64,000 nucleotides of DNA from positions 636,001 through 700,000 of the forward strand of contig WPIO01000074.1 of the NCBI GenBank assembly GCA_009760855.2. Direction: 5' to 3'. This DNA is from Cristatella mucedo. Lineage: Eukaryota > Bryozoa > Phylactolaemata > Cristatellidae. The translations under genes were made by a program, and so were the position numbers. Within the stretch, counting starts at the first letter, position 1. Every line of letters starts with the position of its first letter. The notes beneath the pieces were generated by a model. The model was not told the DNA's origin. It searched no databases and saw only the letters and a list, made by a program, of their open reading frames with translations. Shown piece by piece: positions 1 through 10,891 of this stretch.

Positions 1-3000
1 TTGTCTTTTTTCTACTGAACCCTACGTAGCCGTTCCATTGTATGGGCTGATGTTCTGATTTTGTGACATCCCCTCGTGAGTGGAGGTTGGTAAGTAATTG
101 GCAGCAACAGTCCCACCCCGAGAAGTCAGGCGAAGCATCTTACGTCCTCCTAGGGCCCAGATGTTCGCAGGGTGCTTCATTTAATCATCGGGGAACCGAA
201 GTGTTTCTGTGTTCTCATTGGTCTCAACACCAATGAGAGATCCTCGGGCTCTAAACTGTTCGGCAGAATGATACACAGTCTGTGTATAAAATCCTGATAT
301 ATTGAACATTCGCAACACGTGGTATTTATACTTACATGAATACAATAGGTCTTCCAGTTTAAATGGTCAACCTCAACGCCCACACTCAAAAACACAGGGA
401 TATCGAGCCGAATGGCTATTGTTGCAATAGCTTATTGCTCACATTTCGCTTAGCTCTGCTTGCCGTCGCATTTGACGGAGAAACGGCGAGGTTGTTGACT
501 CGTCCTCCGCTTTCAGGAGGTGAGATTAGCTAAAGCAGCCTGCTGCCTTGAAAGTGGCAGCTCGGATTCGCACTTCCTTAGGAACGAGGAATAGACTGTT
601 GATGACCTCCCTTAGCACGAATCTGCCGACGGGTTGAGGTCGCTAACGCGGTTCGTGTTGATGCTAAAACACCGATTTAGGCGTGTCCTCTTGATTTCCA
701 ACCCCTGTTGATCTGTGGTTTAGAATCAAGACGCCTGACTCTTCTGAATTTTTAGACTCTATAACAGAGTAGTAGGTCTGTCTGTATGTATGCAGGAAAA
801 GTGTTCGAACTAGTTGTGTGTTCGTAGTCGTGAGGTCAGTAGAAACATCGTTAATTTTTGGAAAGCCCAATGCGTTAGCCTTTCTCTACCAAACCGCAAG
901 TAGCTGTTACATTCTAAGAGCTGATGTTTTGATTCAGTGACATCCTCTCGTGAGTGGAGGTTGCTAAGTAATTGGTACCAAAGTCCCGCACCGAGAAGGC
1001 AGGGGATGCATACTACGTTATCTATTGCCCGGAAGCTCGCTTGGTGCTTCATCTAATCAACGTGCGACCGAAGCCTTTTTTTTGTTCTCCTTTGCCTCCG
1101 AACCAATGAGAGTTCCTTTGGCTTTAAAGTGTTCATCAGAATGATACACATACTGCCTATAAAATCCCGATATATTGCACATTCGCCACGGGTTTTATTT
1201 CCACTTACATGATTGCAATGAGTCTTCCAGTTTGAATAGTCAACCTCAACGCTCACACTCAAAAACACAGGGATATTGAGCCGAATGGCTATTGGAGCAA
1301 TCAGCTTTTTCGCTCAAGTTTCGCTCAGCTCTGCTTCCTGGAGCATTTAACGGAGAGACGGGGAGCTTGTTCCTCGTCCTCTGGATCCTGCAGGTGAGAT
1401 TCAGTTTAAGCAGCCTCTGCCTGGAACGTGGGAGGTCGGATTGCCACTTTCCTTGGAACGAGGTATAGGTGGTGGATGAGTTATCTTAGCACGAGTCCAC
1501 CAACGGGATTTTGCCGCTCACGCGGTTTTTGTTGATGCTAAACCACCGATATCCGAACGATTTCCAGATTTCCATCTACGCTTGGCCTGCGGTTGGGAAT
1601 CAATGCGCCAGGCTACGCTCAATATTAAGGCTCTATCTCACAGTGGAAGGTTTGGCTGTCTGCATACAAGGCCAACGTTGAAACTGTTTATTCGTTCGAA
1701 GTCTCAAGGCTAGTAGAAACAGCGTTAATTTTCATAAAGCCTAAAACGTTGTCCTTCTTCTACTGAAACCTATGTAGCCGTTCCATTCTATGGGCAGATG
1801 TTCTGATTCAGAGACATCCCCTCGTGAGTGGAGGTTGGTAAGTAATTGGCAGCAACAGTCTTACACCGAGAAGTCAGGGGATGCACTATACGTCCGAGGG
1901 CCCGCATGTTCGCTGGGTGCTTCTTCTAATAAGCGGGGAGCCGAAGTGTTTTTTCGTTCTCATTGGTCTCAAAACCAATGCGAGATCCTAAGGCTAGACT
2001 TTAGAGGCTAGACTTTAGAGTCCTAGGGCTCTAAAGTGTTCGGCAGAATGAAATACTAATGTCTACAAAATCCTGATATATTGCACATTCGAAACGGGTG
2101 GTATTTACACATACATGAATACATTGAGTTTTACCGTTTGAATCGTCAACCTCAATGCTCACACTAAAAAAGACAGTGATATTGGGCCGACTGGCGATCG
2201 TTGCAATGGCTTATTGCTCACATTTTTCTTAGTGCTACCTGCTGTAGCATTTGACGGGGAGCCGGGAGGTTGTTCCTCGTCTTCCGATGCCAGTAGGTGA
2301 GATTCAGCTGAAGCAGCAGGCTGCATTGAAAGTGGCATTTCAGATTCGCACTTCCCTTCGAACGAAGATTAGGCTGTTGATGACCTCCCTTAGCTTGAAT
2401 CCACCAACGAGTTGCTTCAGCTCACGCGGTTCGGGTTGATGCTAATGCAGAGATATCCGAACGGTCTCTCTATTTCTAACCAGTGTCGGTCTGTGGTTGG
2501 GAAACAAGACGCCAGGCTACGCTGATTATTAAGGATATATCTCGCAGTCGTGGATCTGCCTGCCTATGTGCGGGAAAATTGTTCGAACTATTTGCTTGTT
2601 CGTTGTCTTGAGGATAGTAGAAACGTCTTTTATTTTCGTTAAGCCTAACGCGTTGGCCTCTTTCTACTTTACCCCAAGTAGCCGTTAAATTCTAAGAGCT
2701 GATGTTTTGATTCAGTGATATCCTCTCATGGGTGGAGGTTTCTAAGTAATTGGTAATAAGGTCCCGCACCGAGAAGGCGGGGATTGTAAACTAGGCTATC
2801 TAATGCCTGGAAGCTTGCTGGGTGCTTCATCTAATCAAGTGGGACCAAAGTGTTTCTTTGTTCTCCTTTGTCTTCGAACCAATGAGAGTTCCTCGGGCTC
2901 TAAAGTGTTCGGCAGAATGATACACCTACTGTCTATAAAATCCCGATATATTGCACATTCGCCACGGGTTTTATTTCCACTTACATGAATACAATGAGTC

Positions 3001-4397
3001 TTCCAGATTTAATGGTCAACCACAACGCTCACACTCAAAAACACAGGGATATTGAGCCGATTACCTATTGTAGCAATCAGCTTTTTCGCTCAAGTTTCGC
3101 TCAGCTCTGCTTGCTGTAGCATTTGACGGAGAGATGGGGAGGTTGTTCCTTGTCCTCCGGTTCCAGCAGGTGAGAGTCAGCTAAAGCAGCCCTCTGCCAT
3201 GAATGTGGCACCGCGGATTCTCACTTCCCTTGGAACGAGGTATAGGCAGTGGAAGAGTTATATTAGCACGAGTCCACCAGCGGCATGCTGCCGCTCATGC
3301 GGTTTTTGTTGATGCTAAAGCACCGATACCCGAACCATGTCTACATTTCCAACCACTGTCGGTCTGCGGTTGGGAATTAAGGCCCCAGGCTACCCTCAAT
3401 ATTAGGGCTCTATCTCGCAGTGGAATGTCTGTCTGTCTATAAGCGTGGCGAACGTTGGAACCGTTGGTTCGTTCGAAGTGTCGAGGTAAGTAGAAACAGC
3501 GTTTATTTTCGAAAATCCAAACGCGTTGGCCTTTCTCCAGTAAACCCTTAGTAGCCGCTATACTCTAAATGCTGATGTTCTGATTCAGTGACATGCCCTC
3601 GTGAGTGGAGGTCGCAAAGTCATCGGAAGCATCAGTCCCTTTCCGAGAAGTCCGCGGATGCACCCTACGTTTTCCATGGCCCGGATGCTCGCAGGGTGCT
3701 TTATCTAATCAACGTAGAGCCGAAGCATTTCCTTGTTCTCCTTTGTATCTAAACCAATGAGAGATCCTCTGGCTCTAAAGTTTTCGGCAGAATGATACAC
3801 CTACTGTCTATAAAATCTTGATATATTGCACATTCGCCACGGGTGGTATTTACATTAACATAAATACAATGAGTCTTGCAGTTTAAGTCGTCAACCTCAA
3901 CGCTCACACTCAAAAACACAGGGATATTGAGCCGATTGGCTATTGTTGCAATAGCTTATTGCGCCCATTTTGCTCAGTGCTGCCTGATGTAGCATTTGAC
4001 GGGGAAACGGGGAGGTTGTTCCTCGTCCTCCGGTTCCACCAGGTGAGATTCAGCTGGAGCAGCCTGCTGCCTTGAAAGTGGCAGCTCGGATTCGCACTTC
4101 CTTTGGAACGAGGAATAGACTGTTGATGACCTCTCTTAGCACGAATCTGCCGACGGGTTGAGGCCGCTGACGCGGTTCGTGTTGATGCTAAAACACGAAT
4201 GTAGGTATGTCCGCTTGATTTGCAACCCCAGTCGATCAGTGGTTTAGAATCAGGACGCCTGACTCCGCTGAATGTTAAAGGTATATCTTGCGTTGGTGGG
4301 CCTGTCTGTTTGTATGTGGCACAAATGTTTTAACTAGTTGTTTTTGTGGTCTCGAGGCTCGCAGAAACAGCGTCAATTTTCGGAAATACTAACACGC
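1..4397. repeat. Higher-order repeat copy 1 (monomers c1-c5)
   Basis: The five monomers differ from one another, but each matches its counterpart five units downstream better than its neighbours. Diagnostic strings: aatcatcggggaaccgaagt in c1 (again in c6), taccaaagtccc in c2 (again in c7), cagaatgaaatacta in c3 (again in c8), gaggtttctaagtaattg in c4 (again in c9) and catcggaagcatcagtc in c5 (again in c10). This defines a pentameric higher-order unit of about 4.39 kb. Confidence 0.85.
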
Positions 4398-7300
4398 TTG
4401 CCTTTTTCTACTGAACCCTAAGCAGCCGTTACATTCCATCGGCTGTGTTCTGATTTAGTGACATTCCCGCTTGATTGGAGGTTGGTAAGAAATTGGCAGC
4501 AGCAGTCCTACACCGAGAAGTCAGGGAAGGCATCTTACGTCCTCCTAGCGCCCTGATGTTCGCAGGGTGCTTTATTTAATCATCGGGGAACCGAAGTGTT
4601 TCTGTGTTCTTATTGGTCTCAACACCAATGAGAGGTCCTCGGGCTATTAACTGTTCAGCAGAATGATACATAGTCTGTCTATAAAATCCTGACATATTGC
4701 ACATTCGCAACACGTGGTAGTTACACTTACATGAATACGAGGAGTCTTGCAGTGTGAATTGTCAACCTCAACGCTCACACTCAAAAAACACAGGGATCTT
4801 GAGCCGACTGGCTATTGTTGCAATAGCTTATTGCTCACATTTCGCTTAGCTCTGCTTGCCGTAGCATTTGACGGAGAGACATGGAGGTTTTTGTCTCTTC
4901 CTCCGCTTTCAGCAGGTGAGATTCAGCTAAAGCAGCATGCCTTGAAAGTGGCAGCTCGGATTCGCACTTCCTTTGGAACGAGGAATAGACTGTTGATGGC
5001 CTCTCTTAGCACGAATCTGCCAACGGGTTGAGGCCGATTACTCGGTTCGTGTTGATGCTAAAACACCGATGTAGGCATGTTCTCTTCATTTCCAAACCCT
5101 GTCGATATGCGGTTTAGAATTAAGACGCCTGACTCCGCTGAATTTTAAGACTCAATAACACAGTGGTAGGTCTGTATGTCTGAATGCGGGAAAAGTGTTC
5201 GAACTAATTGTTTGTTCGTTGTCTTGAGGTTAGTAGAAACATCGTTTATTCTCGGAAAGCCCAACGCTTTAGTCTTTCTGTACTAAACCTTAAGCAGGCG
5301 TTACATTCTAAGAGCTGATGTTTTGATTCAGTGACATCCTCTCGTGAGTGAAGGTTGCTAAAGAATTGTTACCAAAGTCCCACACCGAGAAGGCAGGGGA
5401 TGCATACAAGTTATCCAATGCCCGGAAGCTCGCTGGGTGCTTCATCTAATCAACGTTGGACCGAAGCGTTTCTTTGTTCTTCTTTGTCTCCGAACCAATG
5501 AGAGTTCCTCGGGGTCCAAAGGGTTCGTCAGAATGATACGCATACTGCCTATAAAATCCCGATATATTGCACATTCGCCACGCTTTTCATTTCCACTTAC
5601 ATGAATACAATAAGTCTTCCAGTTTGAATGGTCAACCTCAGCGCTGACACTCAAAAACACAGGGATATTGAGCCGACTTGCTATTGTAGCAATCAATTTT
5701 TTCGCTAAAGTTTCGCTTAGCTCTGCTTGCCGTAGCATTTGACGGAGAGACGGGGAGGTTGTTCCTCGTCCTTCGGTTCTAGCAGGTGAGATTGAGTTAA
5801 AGCAGCCGCTTCCTGGAAAGGGGTAGGTCGGATTGCCACTTTCCTTGGAACGAGGTATAGGCGGTGGATGTGTTATCTTATCACGAGTCCACCAACGGGA
5901 TTTTGCCGCTCGCACGGTTATTGTTGATGCTAAAGCACCGACATCCAAACGGTGTCTAGAATTCCAACTACGGTTGGTCTGCGGTTGGGAATCAAGACGC
6001 CAGGCTACGCTCAATATTAAGGCTCTAACTCACAATGGAAAGTTTTCTGTCTGCATGCGAGGCCAACGTTAGAACCGTTTGTTCGTTCGAAGACTCAAGG
6101 CCAGTAGAAACAGCGTTATTTTCGGAAAGCCTAAGACGTTTTCATTTCTCTCCTGAACCCTACGTAGCCGTTCCATTCTATGGGCTGATGTTCTTGTTCA
6201 GTGTCATCCCCTCGTGAGTGGAGGTTGCTAAGTATATGGCAGCGACAGTCCCGTCAAGTGTTTTTTCTTTCTCATTGGTCTCAAAGCTCATACGAGATCC
6301 TAGGGCTGTAAAGATTTCCGCAGAATGAAATACTAGTGCAAACAAAATCCTGATATATTGCACATTCGCAACGGGTTGTATTTACACTTACATGAATACA
6401 AAGAGTTTTACCGTTTGAATCGTCAACCTCAATGCTCACACTCAAAAACACAGGGATATTGGGCCGACTGGCTATCGTTGCAATGGCTTATTGCTCACAT
6501 TTTGCTTAGTGTTGCCTGCTGTAGCATTTGACGGGGAGACGGGGAGGTTGTAACTCGTCCTCCGGTTCGAGCTGGTGAGACTCAGCTGATGCAGCAGGCT
6601 GCCTTGAAAGTGGCATCTCAGATTCGCACTTCCCTTCGAACGAAGTTTAGGCTGTTGATGACCTCAATGTGCGGGGAAAGTGTTCGAACTAGTTTCTTGT
6701 TCGTTGTCTTCAGGTTAGTAGAAACATCGTTTATTTCCGGTAGCCCAACGTTGTGGCCTTTCTCTACTAAACCCTAAGTAGCCGTTACATTCTACGAGCC
6801 GATGCTTTGATTCAGTGACATCCTTTCGTGAGTGGAGGTTTCTAAGTAATTGGTAGCTATAATTCCACACCGAGAAGGCAGGAGATGCACCCTCCGTTAC
6901 CCAGGGCCAGGAAGCGTACTGCGTGCTTCATCTAATCAACGTAAAGCCGAACCGTTTCTTTGTTCTCTGTTGTCTCCGAACCAAGGAGAGAATCGTGCTC
7001 TAAAGTTTTCGGCAGAATGATACACCTACTGTCTATAAAATCCCGATATATTGCACATTCGCCACGGGTGGTTTTTACACTTACATGAATACGATGAGTC
7101 TTGCGGTTTGAATTGTCAACCTCAATGCTGACCCTTATAAACACTGGGATATAGAGGCGACTGGCTATCGTTGCAATTAGCTTGTTTGCTCAAGTTTCGC
7201 TTAGCTATGCTTGCCGTAGCATTTGACGGAGAGACAGGGAGGTTGTTCCTCGTCCTCCGGTTCCAGCACGTGAGATTCAGCTGAAGAAGCCTGCTGCCTT

Positions 7301-8568
7301 GAATGTGGCAGCTCGGATTCGCACTCTCCTCGGATCGAGGAATAGGCTGTCGATGAGTTCTCTTAGCACGATTTCAACAACGGGATACCGTCGGTTATGC
7401 GGTTTTTGTTGATGCTAAAGCACCGATATTCGAGCGGTGTCTACATTTTCACCCACTGTTGGTCAGTGGACGGGAATCAAGACGCTAGGCAAGGCTTATA
7501 ACAAGGCTCTATCTCGCAGTTTTAGGCCTGTCTGTCTGTATGCGGGGCAAACGTTGGAACCGTTTGTTTGTTCGAAGTCGCGGGGCTAGTAAAAACAGTG
7601 TTTATTTTCGGAAAGCAATACGCGTTTGCCTTTCTCTCTTAAACCCCAAGTAGCCGCTATACTTAAAGGGCCCATGATTTGATTCAGTTAATTCCCCTTG
7701 TGAGTGGAAGTCGCTAAATCATCGGAAGCATCAGTCTCACTCCGTGGAGTCTGCTGATGCACCCAACGTCCTCTGAGGGACCGGTTGCTCGCTGGGTGCT
7801 TCATCTAATCAATGGTGAGCCGAAGCGTGTCTTTGTTCTCCTTTGTCTGCGAACCAATGAGAGATTCTCGGGCTCTAAAGTTCTCGGCAGAATGATTAAC
7901 GTACTGTCTATAAAATCTCGATATAGTGTACGTTGGCTACGGGTGGTATTTACACTTTCAATAATACAATGAGTCTTCCAGAGTGAATCGTCACCCTTAA
8001 CGCTCACACTCAAAAATACAGGGATATTGAGCCGACTGACTATTGTTGCAATTAGCCCTTCGGCTTACATTTTGCATAGTTCTGTCTGCCCTAGCATTTA
8101 GGGTGATTCTGTTACTAATCAGTCGCCTATGTGTGCTGCAGCCTTTGTGCTTCTGCAGCCTCAGCAATTGTCGCAGACGGGGAGGCTGGTACTCGTCCTC
8201 GGGTTCCTAATGGTGATGTTCAGCTGAAGCAGCCTGCTACCTGTATAGTGGCCGCTCAGATTAGCTCTTCTCTTTGGATGACGAATAGGCTGTTGATGCG
8301 TTGCCCGAGCTAGCATCCGCTGACGGATTGCTGAGGCACACGCGGTTGGTGTTGCTTCTAAAGCACCGATAACTAAATGGTCTCTAGATTTCCACACCCT
8401 GTTAGTCAGTTGGTGGGAAACGAACCCCCAGACTACGGTGAATAAAAAGGCTCTATCTTGCAGTGGTAGGGCTGTTTGTCTACATGCCGGGAAAATCTTT
8501 GAACTTTTTGTTCGTTCGAAGTCTCAAGACACGTAGATAAAATACATATTTTTGTAAGGCCCATCGCG
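4398..8568. repeat. Higher-order repeat copy 2 (monomers c6-c10)
   Basis: Second copy of the five-monomer unit. The landmark offset to copy 1 is about 4395 bp for c1/c6 and c2/c7, drops to about 4277 for c3/c8 and to about 4100 for c4/c9 and c5/c10. Two deletions in c8 explain the drop: about 80 bp missing at about 6251 and about 180 bp missing at about 6667, each seen by direct comparison with c3. c10 carries an extra stretch of about 75 bp near 8100-8180 that is not in c5. Confidence 0.85.
5442..5690 (-). pseudogene. Conserved 73-residue frame inside the satellite monomer (best copy)
   Basis: On the minus strand each monomer holds a related frame of about 73 codons. It starts near residues SRLNIPVFLSVS, passes through VEVD and NWKT, and ends near KKRF followed by a stop. 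The frame is open in c1 (177-395), c2 (1053-1268), c7 (here), c10 (7801-8013), largely in c9 (6932-7144), and in diverged form in c11. It is broken by a stop in c4 and c5 and by small indels in c3 and c6. The 190-codon open frame at 5442-6014 is an extension of this copy and has no support outside this segment. I recognise no protein family. It may be the remnant of a coding sequence from which the satellite arose, or simply shared by descent without selection. Confidence 0.4.
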
Positions 8569-9110
8569 TTGGCGTTTCTCCTACCAACCGTAGCCTAACA
8601 TCCTACAGGCTGAGGTACTAATTTACTGAAATCACCTCGTGAGTAGAGGTTGCTACGTAATCGTTAGTATCAGTCCCACTCCGAGAATTCAGCGAACGTG
8701 CTCCTAGGGCTAGGATGCATGCAGGGTGCCTAATCTGTTTAATGTGTAGCCGAAGCATGTAATGGTTCTCCTGCGCCTTCGGACCAAAGACAAATCCACG
8801 GCGTGTCACGTGCTCGACAGAAGCAAAACCTACTGTCATTAAAATCTCGACATGTATATCTCCTTTTCTACGGGTGCTATTTGCACTTCCATGAAAGCAA
8901 TGACGATCCCAGTTTTTGTAGTCAATCTCAACGTTCACTTTAAAAAACACTGGTACATTGAGCCGACTGGCTTTTATACCCAATTGCTCATCCGCTCACA
9001 TTTTCTTAGTGCTGCCTGCTGCCGAATTTTGGGGAATTCCGTCACTATTCTGTGGCCTATCAAAGGCCATACAAAGGGCCTGAGGTCTCGTCGGGAATCT
9101 AAAGTAGGGT
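8569..9110. repeat. Diverged edge monomer c11 of the satellite
   Basis: The sequence still aligns with the monomer over its first two thirds (the cctcgtgagt.gaggttgct block at about 8632-8652, the gtagccgaagcatgt block at about 8746, and the landmark near 8936), but with many more differences than monomers c1-c10. It shares with c10 an extra segment near 9030-9065 that the inner monomers lack. Higher divergence at an array edge is the usual pattern when homogenisation acts on the interior only. Confidence 0.75.
8618..8983 (-). pseudogene. Longest open version of the satellite minus-strand frame
   Basis: An open frame of 121 codons covers the conserved monomer frame and continues past the point where the other copies stop. 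It keeps the order SRLN.PVF, V.VEID, NW, HC.H.S.N.TRR seen in the inner monomers although the DNA is much diverged, and continues through FGPKAQEN to HPACILALGARSL. The persistence of the frame in the most diverged copy suggests descent from a coding ancestor. No known domain is recognised and there is no start context or splice pattern I would trust. Confidence 0.3.
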
Positions 9111-9230
9111 GACTGGTGCGAACTCGGAATTAGCTAAATTGACGGATAGACTTCCAGCAGTAGCTCCTTCTGCATATGCCGTCTGCGAGGCCCGAGGTCT
9201 CGAGAAAGTTGCTACTTCGTTCGCATCGCT

Positions 9231-9395
9231 CACTGGCTGATGGATCGAAGCACGGACCTGAAACCCTTGGTATTTACGTCGCCGTCGAACTGTCGCATTC
9301 TGTGAGCCTGCTGTTACCGCATGTCGGTTCTCTTAATCGATCGGAGATGCTCGGGGGAACGCCTTCGAGTTTCAAGTGCACAATCCCCGTAGTGT
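9231..9395 (-). pseudogene. Older decayed duplicate of the 9994-10463 coding relic
   Basis: Read on the minus strand, this stretch matches the middle of the relic at 9994-10463 residue by residue, with CALETR against DTLELR, EHLRSI against RHLQSI, QQAHRMRQ against QAQRALRMRR, and FRSVLRSISQ against LRSSFRDITQ. It contains in-frame stop codons. The spacing between the two copies is about 930 bp, close to the satellite period. Confidence 0.5.
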
Positions 9396-9879
9396 TAGCG
9401 GAGTATATTCCTCCATAATAATATAACGAGCTAGCTACCCCAAGCATGCGTCTAGCTAGACATCGCAGTTAACAGTATTACGCAGGTTCTTAGCGGAAAT
9501 GATTGAAGTGGATTGACTTGATGCGGTCGTGCACCAAGCCACGTGCTTAAGCATATGGGCTTCCAAGCAGCTGTCAAAATTGTTGTCGCAGACCTGCCAA
9601 AGACGGCATACAAAGTGTGAGTGACCTGCTTGGTTTTCGCAAATACGACGTTATGCAAAGGATGACGACAGTCGTCGCTTTCTTCTCCGGTCTAGAAGTG
9701 ACATGTTTTAAAAGTTACCCAGACCTACTGTGGACATTTTGAATGGCCACCGAGGCGTGGTGAAATCGTCAGATGGGACGCAAAGCATTGCTAATGCTGC
9801 CACCGGAATCAAAGCATGCTTCTATAGCGTGTACTTGTGGCTCCTTACGTGGCCGTAGCAACAGCAGAGGAGTCGGGAA

Positions 9880-9992
9880 ACGAAGGGCTTTATTGCTGCT
9901 GCAGCCTCAGCGTCTGCGGATGAGGGGGAGGTTGGTCCTCGCCTTTCGGTTCCTGCAGGTGATGTACAGCTGAAGCAGCCTGCTTTCTTTTA
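9880..9992. repeat. Satellite monomer relic
   Basis: The stretch with gctgctgcagcctcagcgtc, gggggaggttggtcctcgcc and cagctgaagcagcctgct matches the c10 segment at about 8140-8255 and the corresponding block of all monomers. It lies directly downstream (minus-strand sense) of the stop codon of the coding relic at 9994. Confidence 0.65.
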
Positions 9993-9993
9993 A

Positions 9994-10463
9994 TTAGCTG
10001 CTTATATTCACCGGGTTCACCGATTCATAGGCCTCACCGGGATTCTGAAAACAGGTTTGCAGGAACGACTGAGTAACTTTCTGAATAAGCTGCAACTGTT
10101 GCTGCAGTACCTCCGCCTGCACATGACGTATCCGAGACCCTTGGACTCGATTAATTGGCTCGTTTGTTGGCTTTACTCGCTGGGTAATATCGCGAAACGA
10201 AGACCTCAGTTTCTTGGCCTCTTCGTCGGCATTGAGCCGTCGCATTCTCAGAGCCCGCTGTGCCTGCACACTCGCACTCGCAATCGATTGGAGATGCCGG
10301 CAGAAATGCTTTCTCAGTTCCAGTGTGTCAGCCTCGTGAAATTGGCTGAGGAATATCAGAATCTCTCTCGTGTTCTGCTCGTACTCTGCAGCCCCGATTG
10401 CCGCCGCATTTCCTGCTGGTGCTTCAACATTCTCACGCTCCGCACCGACGGCAATGGTGCATC
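9994..10463 (-). pseudogene. Decayed or partial helical, glutamine-rich coding region
   Basis: A minus-strand frame is open for about 155 codons from just after a TGA at about 10464 to a TAA at 9994. It has no convincing ATG at its upstream end, so it is a partial frame, a terminal exon or a relic. The peptide looks like real protein: acidic start (GAAEYEQNTREIL), then FLSQFHEADTLELRKHF, a basic stretch RALRMRRLNADEEAKKL, and a glutamine-rich helix HVQAEVLQQQLQLIQKV, ending NPGEAYESVNPVNISS. The pattern suggests an all-helical, possibly coiled-coil product. I cannot assign a family. The same protein sequence is recognisable, with stops, at 9231-9395, so this stretch has been duplicated together with satellite-like sequence. 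Confidence 0.45.
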
Positions 10464-10486
10464 ATTTTAGGGGCTGCTGCTGCTGC

Positions 10487-10891
10487 TCAAGCGGTTGTTG
10501 TCATGGCCACGGTACCTGTTGCTGAATGCTCGCTGAGATGTCCTACCACTGCTCGCCAGTGAGGGGTTCGAGTTTTCATATGGTCCGGCTGTGGTTCGCA
10601 GTCCTTGAGTGCCTGGCTAATTTTATTTCTTAAGCGAGCGAGCGGCTGCACGTAAATACGTCTGAGACGGCGGCGGGACGTGAGCGAGTGTGTAGTAAGG
10701 TCAAGGCGACGGCAAGGCAAGAAAGACAAGACTTCAAGGCAAGACTTCAAGATTTCAAGGCAAGACTTCAAGGCGACGGCAGCTGCCGCTGCCGTCGCCT
10801 TGAAGCGGCCGCGTTGAGTCAGCGCCAAACGACAAGCAAAAGAGAGGCTGTCGTCCAAGCCACCTAGGTGGGACATTATCGGACGTGGCAC
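10487..10891 (-). other. Open frame upstream of the coding relic, doubtful
   Basis: A 134-codon minus-strand frame ends 24 bp upstream of the relic at 9994-10463. Its last third (NKISQALKDCEPQPDHMKTR to TVAMTTTA) has plausible composition. The first part overlaps a direct repeat of acttcaaggcaag units at about 10718-10775 and an alanine run, and looks fortuitous. It could be the preceding part of the same decayed coding sequence separated by a frameshift. Confidence 0.2.

Larger units (their letters stand above)
1..9110. repeat. Long-monomer satellite array (about 872-bp unit, 11 monomers)
   Basis: The same roughly 872-bp sequence recurs head to tail. Taking the phase at the window start, monomers c1 to c11 begin near 1, 875, 1749, 2653, 3526, 4398, 5269, 6139, 6753, 7626 and 8569. 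A recognisable landmark, the string cacactcaaaaacacaggga or a near variant, sits near 381, 1254, 2160, 3030, 3905, 4776, 5646, 6437, 7130, 8005 and 8936. Most units are 870-874 bp. c3 is 904 bp because of a small internal tandem duplication near 1992-2020. c8 is only about 614 bp after two deletions. c10 is about 943 bp and holds an extra segment also seen in c11. The array is open at the left window edge, so its full size is unknown. Long satellite monomers of this kind are typical of centromeric or subtelomeric heterochromatin, but the location here is inference. Confidence 0.93.

Noticed and set aside
5442-6014. 190-codon gene in the satellite
   Set aside because: Only the last 80 codons correspond to the frame shared by other monomers. 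The rest is specific to one monomer and closed in the others.
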